Positions 1-10,786 of a stretch of DNA of 64,000 nucleotides are shown in pieces. The stretch covers positions 1-64,000 of the forward strand of contig NZ_BLJQ01000010.1 in assembly GCF_014132155.1 (NCBI RefSeq), read 5' to 3'. Under the pieces are notes generated by a model. The model did no database searches. It saw nothing but the letters and a program-made list of their open reading frames with translations, and had not been told where the DNA came from. The translations under genes were made by a program, and so were the position numbers. The stretch's first letter is position 1; every line of letters begins with the position of its first letter. This DNA is from Gluconobacter sp. Gdi. GTDB lineage: Bacteria; Pseudomonadota; Alphaproteobacteria; Acetobacterales; Acetobacteraceae.

Positions 1-35
1 ATCTGTTCATCCGTCAGCCAAAACAGGTCGCTCAT
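1..35 (-). CDS. IS5-family transposase, N-terminal fragment cut by the window edge
   Basis: Reading leftwards from the ATG at 35, the first residues are MSDLFWLTDEQ, which is the characteristic opening of IS5-family transposases (the group that includes IS1031 of acetic acid bacteria). A GGAG-type ribosome binding site lies just upstream (about 41-50). The rest of the gene is outside the window. The insertion sequence end should lie near 60, where the AT-poor leader ends. The family call rests on recognising eleven residues only. Confidence 0.65.
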   Translation of the reverse strand, partial: MSDLFWLTDEQ

Positions 36-79
36 CTCCAGTCTCCTCACAGAGCCTGAATCAGATTTCCGTAATCAAA

Positions 80-722
80 TCAATGGGTCCTGAGCCTAAG
101 GCCCCTTCCCCGCTGAATATTTTCACGAGAAAGGGCGATATCTTCATCAAGCGTTTTTTTTCCAGAACCTCGTTGCTGCATTTCTCCGCGAGGTCCATCC
201 AGCCTGGCGCATGGCTTGAGCAAGTGCCCGTTGATGGATCGTAGATAGTGGCCATTGATAATGAAGTAGCTCTTCGACCACCATTGTGAAGTGATATGGT
301 CCGTCTGAGAGGCAGCCCAGATTTCGAGCACTTCGGGCATCCGGGCGTCCAGCCGCTCCTCGAATGACGGAAGCTGCAGAGAAGGAGGAAGTGCTTGCTC
401 CTGCTCTTCCCGTGGAGGGTCAATTCTGCTTCCGGGTCAGCAACGCCCCGGCCTCGATTTCTTCCCACGCTTTGCGTAGCCCGATGGGCTCCCAATGTGA
501 GCGGGAGTAATGCTCCGCTAGGTTCTCCTGAGTGATCGCCATCCACCGACCTTGCATCACGTTGAAAATTTCAATTCGTTCGGGAAAGCATTTCCATCTA
601 CGGCTTTCCCTTGGCCATTCCCTGTGCTTTGCTTCACTATGAACCGGAGCGTTGCTGTGGAGCATAAGACTGCCTGCTGGCCTTAGCCCGAACATTCTTC
701 CAGACATGGCCCGGATCACCAA
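80..722 (-). pseudogene. Decayed hypothetical gene next to the IS element
   Basis: Two minus-strand reading frames follow each other: 722 to 420 (100 codons, ending after a Trp/Glu-rich stretch) and a second frame running from about 430 down to 80, which contains a QWWSKSYF-like segment and ends with RLRT. Both look protein-like in composition, and a single base shift near 425-435 would join them into one protein of about 200 residues. I do not recognise the family. The position beside a transposase fits a decaying gene, but this could also be chance open frame. Confidence 0.25.
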
Positions 723-1086
723 AGTCTCGAACGGACAGCGGACAAAATTCCAGGATATTTCCTGTAGTGGCCAGACGCCACCGCCAGGTAATGATGCTCC
801 ATACCAAAAGACGGTCAGGTCAGTCTCTAGGTCATATCTAGTATTGCGTGCAGCTTGCCTGGTTTGGCCCCGACAATATTCTCACTGCGTTATCACGCAT
901 GATGATATTCTTCATTGGTTTCTACGTTTCGTTCTGAACGGATGTGAAAACTGTCTGAAGCGGCCCTGTTGGCCATGGCATAGCGTGAACGCGCGTAATC
1001 CCCCGGCCTTCTTTCGAAGGTCGGGACGCATGTAAGTATCTGATGAGCCAGTGTTTCATGGCGATCAGACGTCGATTGTGAGAGAA
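723..1086. other. Region with no supported gene
   Basis: A plus-strand open frame covers 652-1035, but its composition (Cys- and Arg-rich, no recognisable motif) does not look like a real protein. I see no RNA gene, clear repeat or regulatory site. The stretch is probably leftover sequence between the insertion element and the first intact cargo gene. Confidence 0.4.
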
Positions 1087-2238
<1,152 letters not shown>

Positions 2239-2348
2239 TTATTCTCGCTTCCGGGATGTCGCCTACAAATTCCTCCCCCACTCTAACCGCTGCCCTTTAT
2301 GGCGACTATGGCGTAAGATCGGCATGAACCTGTGAGCATGACGCATCA

Positions 2349-3242
2349 ATGTTGCGAGAGAACACGAACGACCTTCTGGCCTTCATGGCGGTCGCCCGCG
2401 AACGGAGCTTCACGCGCGCGGCCGCGAAACTGGGCGTTTCGCGATCGGCTCTGAGCCACACGATCCGTAACCTCGAAGAGCGTCTGGGCCTGCGGCTACT
2501 GGCGCGCACGACCCGCAGCGTCGGCCTAACCGAAGCCGGTGCGCGTCTGCTGGACACCATCGCGCCGCGCTTCGACGAGATCGAGGCGGAACTGCTCGCC
2601 ATGAGCAGCCTCGGAACCAGACCAGCCGGCACCATCCGCCTCACGGCGACCGAGCACCCTACCTACACCATCCTCTGGCCTCGGGTGTCGGAACTGCTGC
2701 GGCAATACCCGGACATAAAGGTCGAGATCGTCGTGGATTACGGCTTGCGGGATATCGTCGTCGAGCGCTTCGACGCCGGCGTGCGCGTGGGCGAGAGCAT
2801 CGCCAGGGACATGATCGTCGTGCCGATCAGCCCCGCTCTGCGCTCCGCCGTCGTGTGCAGCCCGGCCTATCTCGCGCGGCACGGCGTGCCCGCGACGCCG
2901 CAGGACTTGACGACGCACGCCTGCATCAACATGCGCCTGCCCACCCACGACACGATTTTCGAGTGGGAGTTCGAGAAGCGGGGCCAGTCCCTGAACATGC
3001 GTGTCGATGGCCCGGCAGTGGTCAACACGCTCGCACTGCGCCTCAACGCCGCACTCGACGGCGTGGGCCTTGCCTACATGCCGGAGGATTACGCCATGCC
3101 CCATATCGAGGCGGGCCGACTCGTCCGCGTTCTGGAGGACTGGTGCGATCCTTACCCCGGCTGTCACCTGTTTTACCCGAGCCGCCGGCAGATGACACCG
3201 GCTTTCGCCCTGCTGGTCGAGGCGCTGCGGTATCGGGCGTAA
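2349..3242 (+). CDS. LysR-family transcriptional regulator
   Basis: A 297-residue LysR regulator. An N-terminal winged helix-turn-helix (about residues 1-65, with FMAVARERSFTRAAAKLGVS) is followed by a periplasmic-binding-like effector domain with a YGLRDIVVERFDAGVRVGE segment typical of the AaeR/PA0477-like group. Length is normal. It is divergent from the aldo/keto reductase at 1087-2235, separated by 113 bp, so it probably controls that gene as well as itself. The inducer cannot be read from the sequence. Confidence 0.9.
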   Translation: MLRENTNDLLAFMAVARERSFTRAAAKLGVSRSALSHTIRNLEERLGLRLLARTTRSVGLTEAGARLLDTIAPRFDEIEAELLAMSSLGTRPAGTIRLTATEHPTYTILWPRVSELLRQYPDIKVEIVVDYGLRDIVVERFDAGVRVGESIARDMIVVPISPALRSAVVCSPAYLARHGVPATPQDLTTHACINMRLPTHDTIFEWEFEKRGQSLNMRVDGPAVVNTLALRLNAALDGVGLAYMPEDYAMPHIEAGRLVRVLEDWCDPYPGCHLFYPSRRQMTPAFALLVEALRYRA

Positions 3243-3522
3243 GTTGCCGGCATCCGGCGACCACACCCTACGTAATCCTGCAGTCCCAACTCTGATCGCT
3301 GATGTCAGGCAGACAGCATAGGTCGTGAGCGATCACGGTCGGTGCCCACGTGGCGGCCACGGACGTGGCCGGGGAACCGAAGACCTGGAAAGCATAGGGA
3401 TGAGACTCCCGCCGCGACAATACTGTCGCGAAGTGAAGACCGATTATCGCGAGAACAAAAGAAAGCGGGCATCTTGATCTTCTTCTTCCAGGGCATATCT
3501 CCGGCTAGGAAAAGGCATCTGT

Positions 3523-4413
3523 TCAGAGAAAAGCGCCAATGCTCCTCAACAATTCCTCCGGCGCTTCTTCCTGGGGGCTGTGACCACAGTCGATAGCGTG
3601 TCCCCGCACATCCGTGGCTTTTTCGCGCCACGTTTCCACGACATCATAAAGTGCGCCGACGGTCCCTCGTGCGCCCCAAAGAGCAAGGAGCGGCGCTTCG
3701 ACACGGCGGTCGGCATCCTCCGCGTCATGAACGAGATCAATGCCTGCCGCTGCACGATAATCCTCACACACGGCATGCCGCATCCGGGCATCGGCATAGC
3801 AACGGCGGTATTCCGCCATCACCCGAGGATCGACGGCCCCTGAAATCTTGATTTGTCCTGCTATATGGGTTTCCAGGAAGAACTCCGGATCGGCACCGAT
3901 TAGCCTTTCAGGCAACGGATAGGGCTGGATCAGAAAGAACCACCAGAAATAGCGCCGCGCAAACTCCATGTCGGTCCGGGCGTACATTGTCGCTGTCGGC
4001 GCAATGTCGATCAGCACCAGCTTTTCCACCGCCTGCGGCGCATCGAGCGCCAGGCGATGAGCCACGCGTCCACCGCGGTCATGCCCGACAAGCCGGAAGC
4101 GCTCAAAACCAAGCGCTCTCATGACGCCAATCTGATCGGCGGCCATGGCGCGCTTGGAATAGTTGATGTGTTCAGGGCCGCCATCGGGCTTTGCGCTGTC
4201 ACCATAGCCTCGGAGATCAGTCGCCACGACGGTAAAACGCTCCGCCATTACCGGCGCGACCTTATGCCAGGTCAGATGCATCTGTGGATGGCCGTGAAGA
4301 AGGAGAAGCGGAGGCCCGTTCCCGCCTATGGCGGTACGGATACGAGCTCCGTTCACATCGGTATCCTGCCACGTAAAGCCGGGCAGCAATTCCGGGAATG
4401 CCCTGACGACCAT
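3523..4413 (-). CDS. Alpha/beta hydrolase resembling fluoroacetate (haloacetate) dehalogenase
   Basis: Alpha/beta-hydrolase of about 296 residues. The features of the fluoroacetate dehalogenase group are present: the oxyanion segment LLLLHGHPQ, the nucleophile motif VGHDRGGR (Asp instead of Ser, followed by the carboxylate-binding Arg), the halide-binding Trp region in RYFWWFFLIQP, and the catalytic His in DCGHSPQEEAPE. These enzymes hydrolyse the C-F or C-Cl bond of haloacetates, giving glycolate. The frame extends to 4443, but the internal ATG at 4413 better fits family length. Convergent with the LysR gene at 2349; a second LysR lies upstream at 4598-5548. The true substrate is unproven. 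Confidence 0.8.
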   Translation of the reverse strand: MVVRAFPELLPGFTWQDTDVNGARIRTAIGGNGPPLLLLHGHPQMHLTWHKVAPVMAERFTVVATDLRGYGDSAKPDGGPEHINYSKRAMAADQIGVMRALGFERFRLVGHDRGGRVAHRLALDAPQAVEKLVLIDIAPTATMYARTDMEFARRYFWWFFLIQPYPLPERLIGADPEFFLETHIAGQIKISGAVDPRVMAEYRRCYADARMRHAVCEDYRAAAGIDLVHDAEDADRRVEAPLLALWGARGTVGALYDVVETWREKATDVRGHAIDCGHSPQEEAPEELLRSIGAFL

Positions 4414-4597
4414 AATCCCACCTGATTTTTTCGACGACCACACCAGTAAGCGGGACGTTACAGGACTATCTCTTCGTCTTCGGGTAAAAAGCCGTTTATT
4501 TATAGTCTTTCGTCATTCTCGATATCCCCGCTCCTGTCGCGCGACATACCCGTACGCAAATTTCCGGGACGTATTATTATTGCAGGCGCGCCTCTGC

Positions 4598-5548
4598 TCA
4601 ACCGGGCCCATCCGCAGCGTCTCGCCCACCGACGCCACCAGCCGCCTGCATCACCGGCCCGGACCGGCAATACCGTCCCAGAGCCGCCACAAGATGCCCA
4701 AACGCCGCATCGATCCGGCGGCTGTGACGCAGATCTTCATGCGCGACAACCCAGGCCTCGAGTTCGGCGACCACCACGCCCGGCAGCACACGCACCAGAT
4801 CCCGCTCGCCGACCGGCACTTGCGTCAAACCGATCCCCAGTCCCGCGCGTACCATGGCAAGCTGGGCCGGATGACTGTCGGTGCGGAGCGCGAAATACAG
4901 CTTCTGCCCCAGCGTCTTTTGCAATTCCCGTGTAAAATCTTGATCCATCCGGGATCGGTCCGAGCCGATCAGCGTGTGCCGGGCCAGATCCGTCGCACCT
5001 TCCGGCACCCCATGCCGCTCCAGATAAGAGGCGGTCGCGAAAAACCCGAGCGGGATACGTCCCGCCCGTTTCGCCACCAGCGCCCCATGACGCGGACGAT
5101 GCATCCGGATCGCGATATCCGCTTCCTGCCCCCGCAGATCGGCGTTCTCATTGCTCAACACCAGCTCGAGGTCGAGCCCCGGATGGCGCTCCCGCAGCGG
5201 AGCCAGCAGAAGCGGCATGACCTCGATGCCGACGAATTCGGCGACGCTGATCCGCACCGTTCCCGCAATCTCGCCCCCGGACGCGGACACAGCGCGATAG
5301 AAAGCCTCCGACGCGAAGGCCATACGCCGGACATGGATCGCCAGTTCCCGCGCTTCATCCGTCGGAACCAGCCCATTCACAGTGCGCGAGAAGAGCGGCT
5401 GACCGATCGCACCTTCCAGCGCCTCGATCCGGTGACGCACGGTCGGCTGGGTCAGGCCAAGCCTCCGCGCCGCCGCCGACAGGCTTCCCGTATCGAGAAC
5501 AGCGAGGAAAGCCCGTTGGCCGTCCCAGTCCGGAGAAAGAGTGCTCAT
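4598..5548 (-). CDS. LysR-family transcriptional regulator
   Basis: A 316-residue LysR protein with an N-terminal HTH (AFLAVLDTGSLSAAARRLGLTQPTV at about 13-37) and an effector-binding domain that starts near residue 95. The C-terminal 20 residues are Gly/Ala-rich and probably a dispensable extension. It is divergent from the NAD(P)-binding protein gene at 5641, with 92 bp between the starts, so it probably regulates that gene. Confidence 0.9.
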   Translation of the reverse strand: MSTLSPDWDGQRAFLAVLDTGSLSAAARRLGLTQPTVRHRIEALEGAIGQPLFSRTVNGLVPTDEARELAIHVRRMAFASEAFYRAVSASGGEIAGTVRISVAEFVGIEVMPLLLAPLRERHPGLDLELVLSNENADLRGQEADIAIRMHRPRHGALVAKRAGRIPLGFFATASYLERHGVPEGATDLARHTLIGSDRSRMDQDFTRELQKTLGQKLYFALRTDSHPAQLAMVRAGLGIGLTQVPVGERDLVRVLPGVVVAELEAWVVAHEDLRHSRRIDAAFGHLVAALGRYCRSGPVMQAAGGVGGRDAADGPG

Positions 5549-5640
5549 TATTTTTCAATGAGCAGCATGACGATCTTTGTCAATTTCCTTCATAACCGTC
5601 CCGGTTCATCCTCCCGGCGGAAACGCAGGGAGATCGCAGC

Positions 5641-6582
5641 ATGGCGAAAACAATTCTCGTTCTGGGGGCAACCGGCGGCATTGGCGGCGCCGTCGCACGG
5701 GTCATGATGCGTCGCGGCTGGCAGGTGCGGGCAATGGTACGTGATCCAGCCCATGCCCGGGCGGGCTGGGGTGACGATGCGAGGCCCCACTGGGTGCAGG
5801 GCGATGCCATGCGCCGTGACGATGTGGTGCATGCCGCGACCGGTGTCGATGCAATCCTGCACGGCGTCAATCCGGCGGGCTACCGCAACTGGCAAACAAC
5901 GGTGCTGCCGATGATCGACAACACGATCGCCGCCGCTAGGGCTGCCAGCGGAGCGCGCATTGTCCTTCCGGGGACGATCTACAATTATGACGCCGCCACA
6001 ACGCCGGTGATCGACGAGACGACGCCGCAAAATCCGCCCGGCCGCAAAGGCAAGATCCGCAAGATCCTCGAACGCCGCCTGATCGACGCCGCCCCGGAGG
6101 TTCCGAGCCTGATCGTGCGGGCGGGCGACTATTTCGGACCTGGCGCGCGCCAGAGCTGGTTCGCTCAGGCGTTGGCGAAGGCGCCGCTGAAGCAGATCAC
6201 CTATCCCGGCCTCACTGGTATCGGTCATGCCTGGGCCTGTCTGCCCGATCTGGCCGAGGCGATCGCGCGGCTGCTCGAACTGCCCCCCGGCATCCTCTTG
6301 CCCGTCGAGTGCGTGCAGTTTGGCGGGTTCTGGGACGCCGACGGCGCCCGGATGATCGACGCGATCCGCCGCGCGGCAGGCAGGCCGGATCTGCCGGTCC
6401 GGCGTTTCCCGTGGTGGTTGATGCGCCTTCTCGCTCCGTTCGGGGGTTTCCCCCGCGAGGTGATGGAGGTGCTGCCCTACTGGCGCTATCCGGTCCGGCT
6501 CGACAACACTCGCCTCGTCCGGTTGCTGGGATCAGAGCCTCATACCGACATCGATCAAGCCGTCAGAAACGCCCTGAACTGA
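5641..6582 (+). CDS. NAD(P)-binding (NmrA/atypical SDR) protein
   Basis: A 313-residue atypical short-chain dehydrogenase/epimerase-like protein. The Rossmann dinucleotide motif GATGGIGGAV is at residues 9-18. A GTIYNY segment (about 116-121) replaces the classical YxxxK-containing strand, and a long C-terminal part would form the substrate domain. A canonical YxxxK catalytic pair is not obvious, so it may act as a redox sensor or isomerase rather than a dehydrogenase. It starts right after a GGGAGATCGCAGC ribosome binding site, divergent from a LysR gene. Confidence 0.8.
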   Translation: MAKTILVLGATGGIGGAVARVMMRRGWQVRAMVRDPAHARAGWGDDARPHWVQGDAMRRDDVVHAATGVDAILHGVNPAGYRNWQTTVLPMIDNTIAAARAASGARIVLPGTIYNYDAATTPVIDETTPQNPPGRKGKIRKILERRLIDAAPEVPSLIVRAGDYFGPGARQSWFAQALAKAPLKQITYPGLTGIGHAWACLPDLAEAIARLLELPPGILLPVECVQFGGFWDADGARMIDAIRRAAGRPDLPVRRFPWWLMRLLAPFGGFPREVMEVLPYWRYPVRLDNTRLVRLLGSEPHTDIDQAVRNALN

Positions 6583-6655
6583 CCCGGAGTCTTAACGTCG
6601 CAATATTTGGCATACGCATTTTGGCTCGCGGGAGCAGAGCTGTCTGCAACTTTAG

Positions 6656-7879
6656 TTAACCTGCATCATGACTGCCCCCCTGCTTGAGTCGGTGGCCAGA
6701 TCGAAATCCATGCGATCGCGCTGTCCATGCGATCAGGAAACCGACGGCGACGAGCACCATCACGGCCCATGGGAACGACGCCGCGCCCCATGTATCGAAC
6801 AACACACCACCCAGAAGGCCACCTCCGGCTATGGCACTGTTCCACGCCACGACATTCATCGACAGCGCGACGTCCGCGCCAGCGCCGGCCGCATCGGCCA
6901 GCGCGGTCTGGAGCAAGGTTGCGGCCCCGCCGAATGTCAGCCCCCATATCGTGACACCAATCACGATCACAGTCGGCGACGCTGATTCAATGGCGAAAGC
7001 CACTGACACGACTGCGAATAGGGCCAGACTGAGCAGAACGGACAAGCGTAAAGCATGATCGACCGTGCGGCTGGTCAGCAAGATGCCCGCCAGCGCGGCA
7101 ATCCCGAACAGCAGCAGAATGCGATCCGCCTGCCCTACTAGTCCGGCAGGTGCGATGAACGGCACAATGTAGGTGTAGAGCACGTTGTGCGCGAGCATCC
7201 ACGCCATCACGACCCCCAGAACGGGCTTCACACCCGGCATGCCCAGAACATGCCGGAATGGCAGACGCTCGTGATGTGCAGCGCCCGGAAAATCAGGAAC
7301 CTTTGCCAAAACCCACGCAATCAAAAGCACTGTCAGACCCGACATGATCCAGAACGTCAGGCGCCAGCCGACAACAGCCCCCAGCCATGTGCCTGAGGGA
7401 ACCCCCAGAGAAAGCGCGATTGGTGTGCCTACCATAGCAATCGCAAGAGCTTGCCCCTGCTGAGCGCGCGTTACCATCCTGCGCGCGTAGCCGGCCAGCA
7501 ACGCCCAGGCGAGACCCGCCGCCGCACCCGCTCCGTAGCGGGCCATGAGAGTCGCGCCATAATGCGTCGAAAACGCGGTGATGGAATTGAACACCACGAA
7601 GCCGATGATCGCCAGCAGGAGAACCCTCCTGCGCCGCCATCGCTGCGTGGCGAGCGTCAGCGGGATCGCCGCACTCAGAGAACCGACGGCATAGGCCGTC
7701 ACCATCTGCCCAGCGAATGCCGGGGAAACATGCAGACCAGCGCCGATCTCGGGCAAAAGACCCGCCGGAAGAGTTTCTGTCATAATGCAGATGAAGCCGG
7801 TCATGGCCAGCGCGAGCAGACCGGAAACAGGCAAGCGCTCGTCGGTTTTTTTCGCGGAGGGTACGATGGTCGGTGTCAT
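6656..7879 (-). CDS. MFS transporter, DHA1 (AraJ-like) efflux family
   Basis: About 407 residues with twelve hydrophobic segments, including LALAMTGFICIMTETLPAGL at the first helix, a cytoplasmic RWRRRRVL loop between helices 2 and 3, and a central loop around 190-215. This is the layout of DHA1 drug/sugar efflux transporters such as AraJ, located in the inner membrane. The frame opens 20 codons earlier at 7939; I prefer the ATG at 7879, which removes an unlikely leader. It is divergent from the TetR gene at 7988, the likely repressor. Confidence 0.85.
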   Translation of the reverse strand: MTPTIVPSAKKTDERLPVSGLLALAMTGFICIMTETLPAGLLPEIGAGLHVSPAFAGQMVTAYAVGSLSAAIPLTLATQRWRRRRVLLLAIIGFVVFNSITAFSTHYGATLMARYGAGAAAGLAWALLAGYARRMVTRAQQGQALAIAMVGTPIALSLGVPSGTWLGAVVGWRLTFWIMSGLTVLLIAWVLAKVPDFPGAAHHERLPFRHVLGMPGVKPVLGVVMAWMLAHNVLYTYIVPFIAPAGLVGQADRILLLFGIAALAGILLTSRTVDHALRLSVLLSLALFAVVSVAFAIESASPTVIVIGVTIWGLTFGGAATLLQTALADAAGAGADVALSMNVVAWNSAIAGGGLLGGVLFDTWGAASFPWAVMVLVAVGFLIAWTARSHGFRSGHRLKQGGSHDAG

Positions 7880-7987
7880 GAGCCACTCAATATATGGAAC
7901 GAATGATACATATATATGCGGACCATAAAATCTTGGCAATAATTTCTGGATCGATTAATATGAAAGTCTTTTCAAAGGAGCACTAGC

Positions 7988-8644
7988 ATGGCGCGGACTG
8001 GCCGTCCCCGTGAGTTTGACCGCGACAAGGCGATCGACGCCGCCACGGCGCTTTTCTGGGCGCAGGGTTATGAACCGACGTCCCTGACCCAGCTCAAGGC
8101 CACCATGGGCCATATCTCGCCCGCGAGTTTCTATGCCGCGTTCGGTTCTAAGGAAGCCCTGTTCCGGGAAGTCGTGCAGCATTATCTCGCAACGTATGGT
8201 CAGGTCATGGCCCCCTTATGGGATGAAAGCCTGCCGCCACGTGAGGCCATCGAACGGACGTTACGCGGCTCAGCGCGCATGCAGGCGGCCCGTACGCATC
8301 CGACCGGCTGTCTGGTCGTGTCCGGCGCCAGCAATTGCTCACCCGAGAACGAACCTGTCCAAGCCCTTCTCGCCGCAGAACGACAGCGTACGCGGGCAGG
8401 TATTAAGGCCTGCGTGGAGCGCGGCATAGCCAGAAATGAATTGAAGGCCTCCCCGTCAACAGATGTCCTGCCCGATATTCTCGCTACTTTTTTTCATGGC
8501 ATGACATGCGAAGCGCGGGATGGAATGACTGTTGACACTCTGGATGCTGCCATCACATCCCTCCTTACGTTGTGGGATATCAACACGGTCAAACCTCTCA
8601 AAAATCGACAAAAAAACACCGAAAACACGGGGGTCAGACTGTAG
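7988..8644 (+). CDS. TetR-family transcriptional regulator
   Basis: A 218-residue TetR repressor. The N-terminal HTH spans about residues 10-58, with ALFWAQGYEPTSLTQL and FYAAFGSKEALFREV. The C-terminal ligand domain has TGCLVVSGA, as in the TetR_C group of AcrR-like regulators of oxidoreductases. A strong ribosome binding site (AAAGGAGCACTAGC) precedes the ATG. It sits between the MFS gene, which diverges, and the SDR-SRPBCC-SDR-AKR run, so it probably controls one or both. Confidence 0.9.
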   Translation: MARTGRPREFDRDKAIDAATALFWAQGYEPTSLTQLKATMGHISPASFYAAFGSKEALFREVVQHYLATYGQVMAPLWDESLPPREAIERTLRGSARMQAARTHPTGCLVVSGASNCSPENEPVQALLAAERQRTRAGIKACVERGIARNELKASPSTDVLPDILATFFHGMTCEARDGMTVDTLDAAITSLLTLWDINTVKPLKNRQKNTENTGVRL

Positions 8645-8781
8645 CCTTCTACAAAAACCCCCAACTTTCATATCGTCCGGTCCACAATTCCTTGACGTCG
8701 CTTCATGTCCATATTATGGATCGGGTGATACGGAAGTTGGGTTCCCGAATAGGACGCCATCTTTCCGCGAGGAGTCCGTTT

Positions 8782-9543
8782 ATGAACACACCCAAAATCG
8801 CCCTTATCACGGGTGCCAATCGCGGCATCGGCTACAGTATCGCGAGGCATCTGACGGATGCTGGCATTAATGTCGTCGGCACTTATCATGCCAATGAAGA
8901 CGAGGCGAAAGCTGCCGAAATCGCCCTCAGCCATGAAAAAGCGAAGTTGCGTATGCTGCAACTGGACATCGCGAACCATACGTCGTTCACGGATTTTGCT
9001 CAGCGGGTGAAAGCCCTTCTCGCAAACGAGTTCGGGCTGCAGGGACTAAATTATGTTGTCCAGAACGCCGGCAACATCATTCACACGCGCTTCGATGCCG
9101 CCACTTCCGAACAACTCGACAATCAGTACAACATCCACTTCAAGGGCCCTTACCTGCTGACAGTGGCGCTCCTGCCACTGCTTCGCGATGGCGGCCGTAT
9201 TCTCAACATCACCTCTGCCGCGACCCGCTTTTATCTGACGGATCATGGTCCCTATTCGGCCATGAAAGCCGCAACCGAGGTCATTTCGCTCTACATGGCG
9301 AAGGAACTGGGTGAGCGGGGGATTACCGTCAATGCCGTCGCACCTGGCGCGGTCGCATCGGATTTTGGCGGTGGGCTGGTCCGTGACGATGCCACGGTAA
9401 ACAAAAGCCTTGCAGACATCACGCCGCTGGGACGTGTCGGGCAACCCGATGACATCGGAGCCGCTGTCCGTGCTCTTCTTTCTGACGACATGCTCTGGGT
9501 GAACGGTCAACGCATCGAAGTGACGGGAGGGCAGTCGCTATGA
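8782..9543 (+). CDS. Short-chain dehydrogenase/reductase (SDR)
   Basis: A 253-residue classical SDR using NAD(P)H. It shows the cofactor motif TGANRGIGYSIA near the N-terminus, an NAG-type element (VVQNAGNII), Ser in NITSAATRF, the catalytic YSAMK (YxxxK), and the PG motif VAPGAVASD. The frame is open further upstream, but the ATG at 8782 behind GCGAGGAGTCCG is the natural start. It is the first gene of a same-strand run with the SRPBCC protein, a second SDR and an aldo/keto reductase; the substrate is not evident. Confidence 0.9.
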   Translation: MNTPKIALITGANRGIGYSIARHLTDAGINVVGTYHANEDEAKAAEIALSHEKAKLRMLQLDIANHTSFTDFAQRVKALLANEFGLQGLNYVVQNAGNIIHTRFDAATSEQLDNQYNIHFKGPYLLTVALLPLLRDGGRILNITSAATRFYLTDHGPYSAMKAATEVISLYMAKELGERGITVNAVAPGAVASDFGGGLVRDDATVNKSLADITPLGRVGQPDDIGAAVRALLSDDMLWVNGQRIEVTGGQSL

Positions 9544-9574
9544 TGGCCGGACAGACACGAACAGGAGCCGCATT

Positions 9575-10009
9575 ATGATCCATGTGATGGCCAGCAGCGT
9601 TCTTCCTGCCTCCGTTTCGTCCGTCTGGGGGCTGATCCGCGATTTCGGCGCTCTTGGGAATTGGCTGCCAGATGTGAAAAGCTGCGTGATCGAGGGCGAT
9701 GAGCCCGGCGACCGGGTGGGCGCGATCCGCCGTCTTGAAATGGGCGACGTTGGTGTGATCCGGGAACAGCTTCTCGCATTATCCGACGTGGATCATGCGG
9801 TGACGTTCTCGATTATCGAGTCCGCCCTGCCGATCAGTAATTATCGGTCGACAATCAGCCTTCTTCCCATAACGGATGGTGACCGCACGTTCATTCAGTG
9901 GCGGGGAGAGTTCGAAGCGCCCCTCGAACATGCCGCCAGTATGGAGGCCAGGATGCCGACAGGTATCTATCAGCCAGCATTCGACAGCCTGGCAAAAATC
10001 TTAGCGTAG
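9575..10009 (+). CDS. SRPBCC (START/Bet v 1-like) family protein
   Basis: A 144-residue protein of the polyketide cyclase/dehydrase-like SRPBCC superfamily. The opening VMASSVLPASVSSVWGLIRDFGALGNWLPDV is shortened here to its markers: the VW..IRDFG..GNW pattern is the family signature, followed by a VGAIRRLEMG strand. These folds hold a hydrophobic pocket and bind or cyclise small ligands. It lies 31 bp after one SDR and 14 bp before another, which suggests shared work on a carbonyl substrate; that is inference. Confidence 0.8.
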   Translation: MIHVMASSVLPASVSSVWGLIRDFGALGNWLPDVKSCVIEGDEPGDRVGAIRRLEMGDVGVIREQLLALSDVDHAVTFSIIESALPISNYRSTISLLPITDGDRTFIQWRGEFEAPLEHAASMEARMPTGIYQPAFDSLAKILA

Positions 10010-10023
10010 CAGGAAATGCCGTC

Positions 10024-10737
10024 ATGAACAATTTTGAGGGAAAATCCGTCCTCGTGCTTGGCGGCAGCCGCGGGATTGGGGCCGCCATCGTGCGCCGTTT
10101 CGCTTCGAAGGGAGCGAAGGTTCTTTTCACATATTGGTCTTCCCCGGACGATGCCGAAGTTTTGGCGGCTGAGACCGGAAGCAAGGCCCTCCGCGCCGAC
10201 AGTGGCGACCGGGACACTCTCATCGCGCTGATCGCTTCGCTCAGTCCTCTCGACGTGCTGGTCGTCAACTCTGGAATTCTTGGCGCGGGCGATCCGCTGG
10301 AGATCCCCCCGGATGACATCGACCGGCTGTTTCGTATCAACATCCATGCGCCTTACCATGCCGCCATTGCTGCTGCCCGGACCATGCCCGCCGGGGGCCG
10401 CATCATCTTCATCGGGTCCGCCAATGCCGACCGTATGCCGATGACTGGCCTTGCAGCCTACAGCGCCAGCAAGGCCGCACTGAAAGGCATGGTCAAAGGA
10501 CTGGCTCGTGATTTCGGAGCGCGCGGCATCACCGTCAATGTCGTCCAGCCCGGCCCCACTGATACAGACATGAACCCTGCCGATGGACCGCTGAAAGACG
10601 TGATGCACGACTTCATGGCGATCAAACGCCATGCCACGGGCGCGGAGATTGCGGGGCTGGTCGCGTATCTTGCCGGACCAGAGGCCGGCATCATCACGGG
10701 CGCCGCCTACAACATCGATGGTGGCTTCGCGGCCTGA
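10024..10737 (+). CDS. Short-chain dehydrogenase/reductase (SDR)
   Basis: A 237-residue classical SDR. Visible elements are the cofactor motif LGGSRGIGAAIV, an NSG element (VVNSGILG) in place of NNAG, Ser in IFIGSANADR, catalytic YSASK and the VQPGPTDTD motif. Ser-Tyr-Lys are intact. The frame upstream overlaps the SRPBCC gene; the ATG at 10024 preceded by GCAGGAAATGCCGTC is the likely start. Second oxidoreductase in the TetR-linked run. Confidence 0.9.
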   Translation: MNNFEGKSVLVLGGSRGIGAAIVRRFASKGAKVLFTYWSSPDDAEVLAAETGSKALRADSGDRDTLIALIASLSPLDVLVVNSGILGAGDPLEIPPDDIDRLFRINIHAPYHAAIAAARTMPAGGRIIFIGSANADRMPMTGLAAYSASKAALKGMVKGLARDFGARGITVNVVQPGPTDTDMNPADGPLKDVMHDFMAIKRHATGAEIAGLVAYLAGPEAGIITGAAYNIDGGFAA

Positions 10738-10786
10738 CGAAATGACTGATCCCTTAACCACCCGCTGGAAATAAGGACCGAGGACC

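Noticed and set aside
7880-7987. AT-rich repeats (ATATATG ... CATATAT) between the MFS and TetR genes as an operator
   Set aside because: The arms are simple AT repeats that can pair in several ways. I could not separate an operator from promoter AT content.
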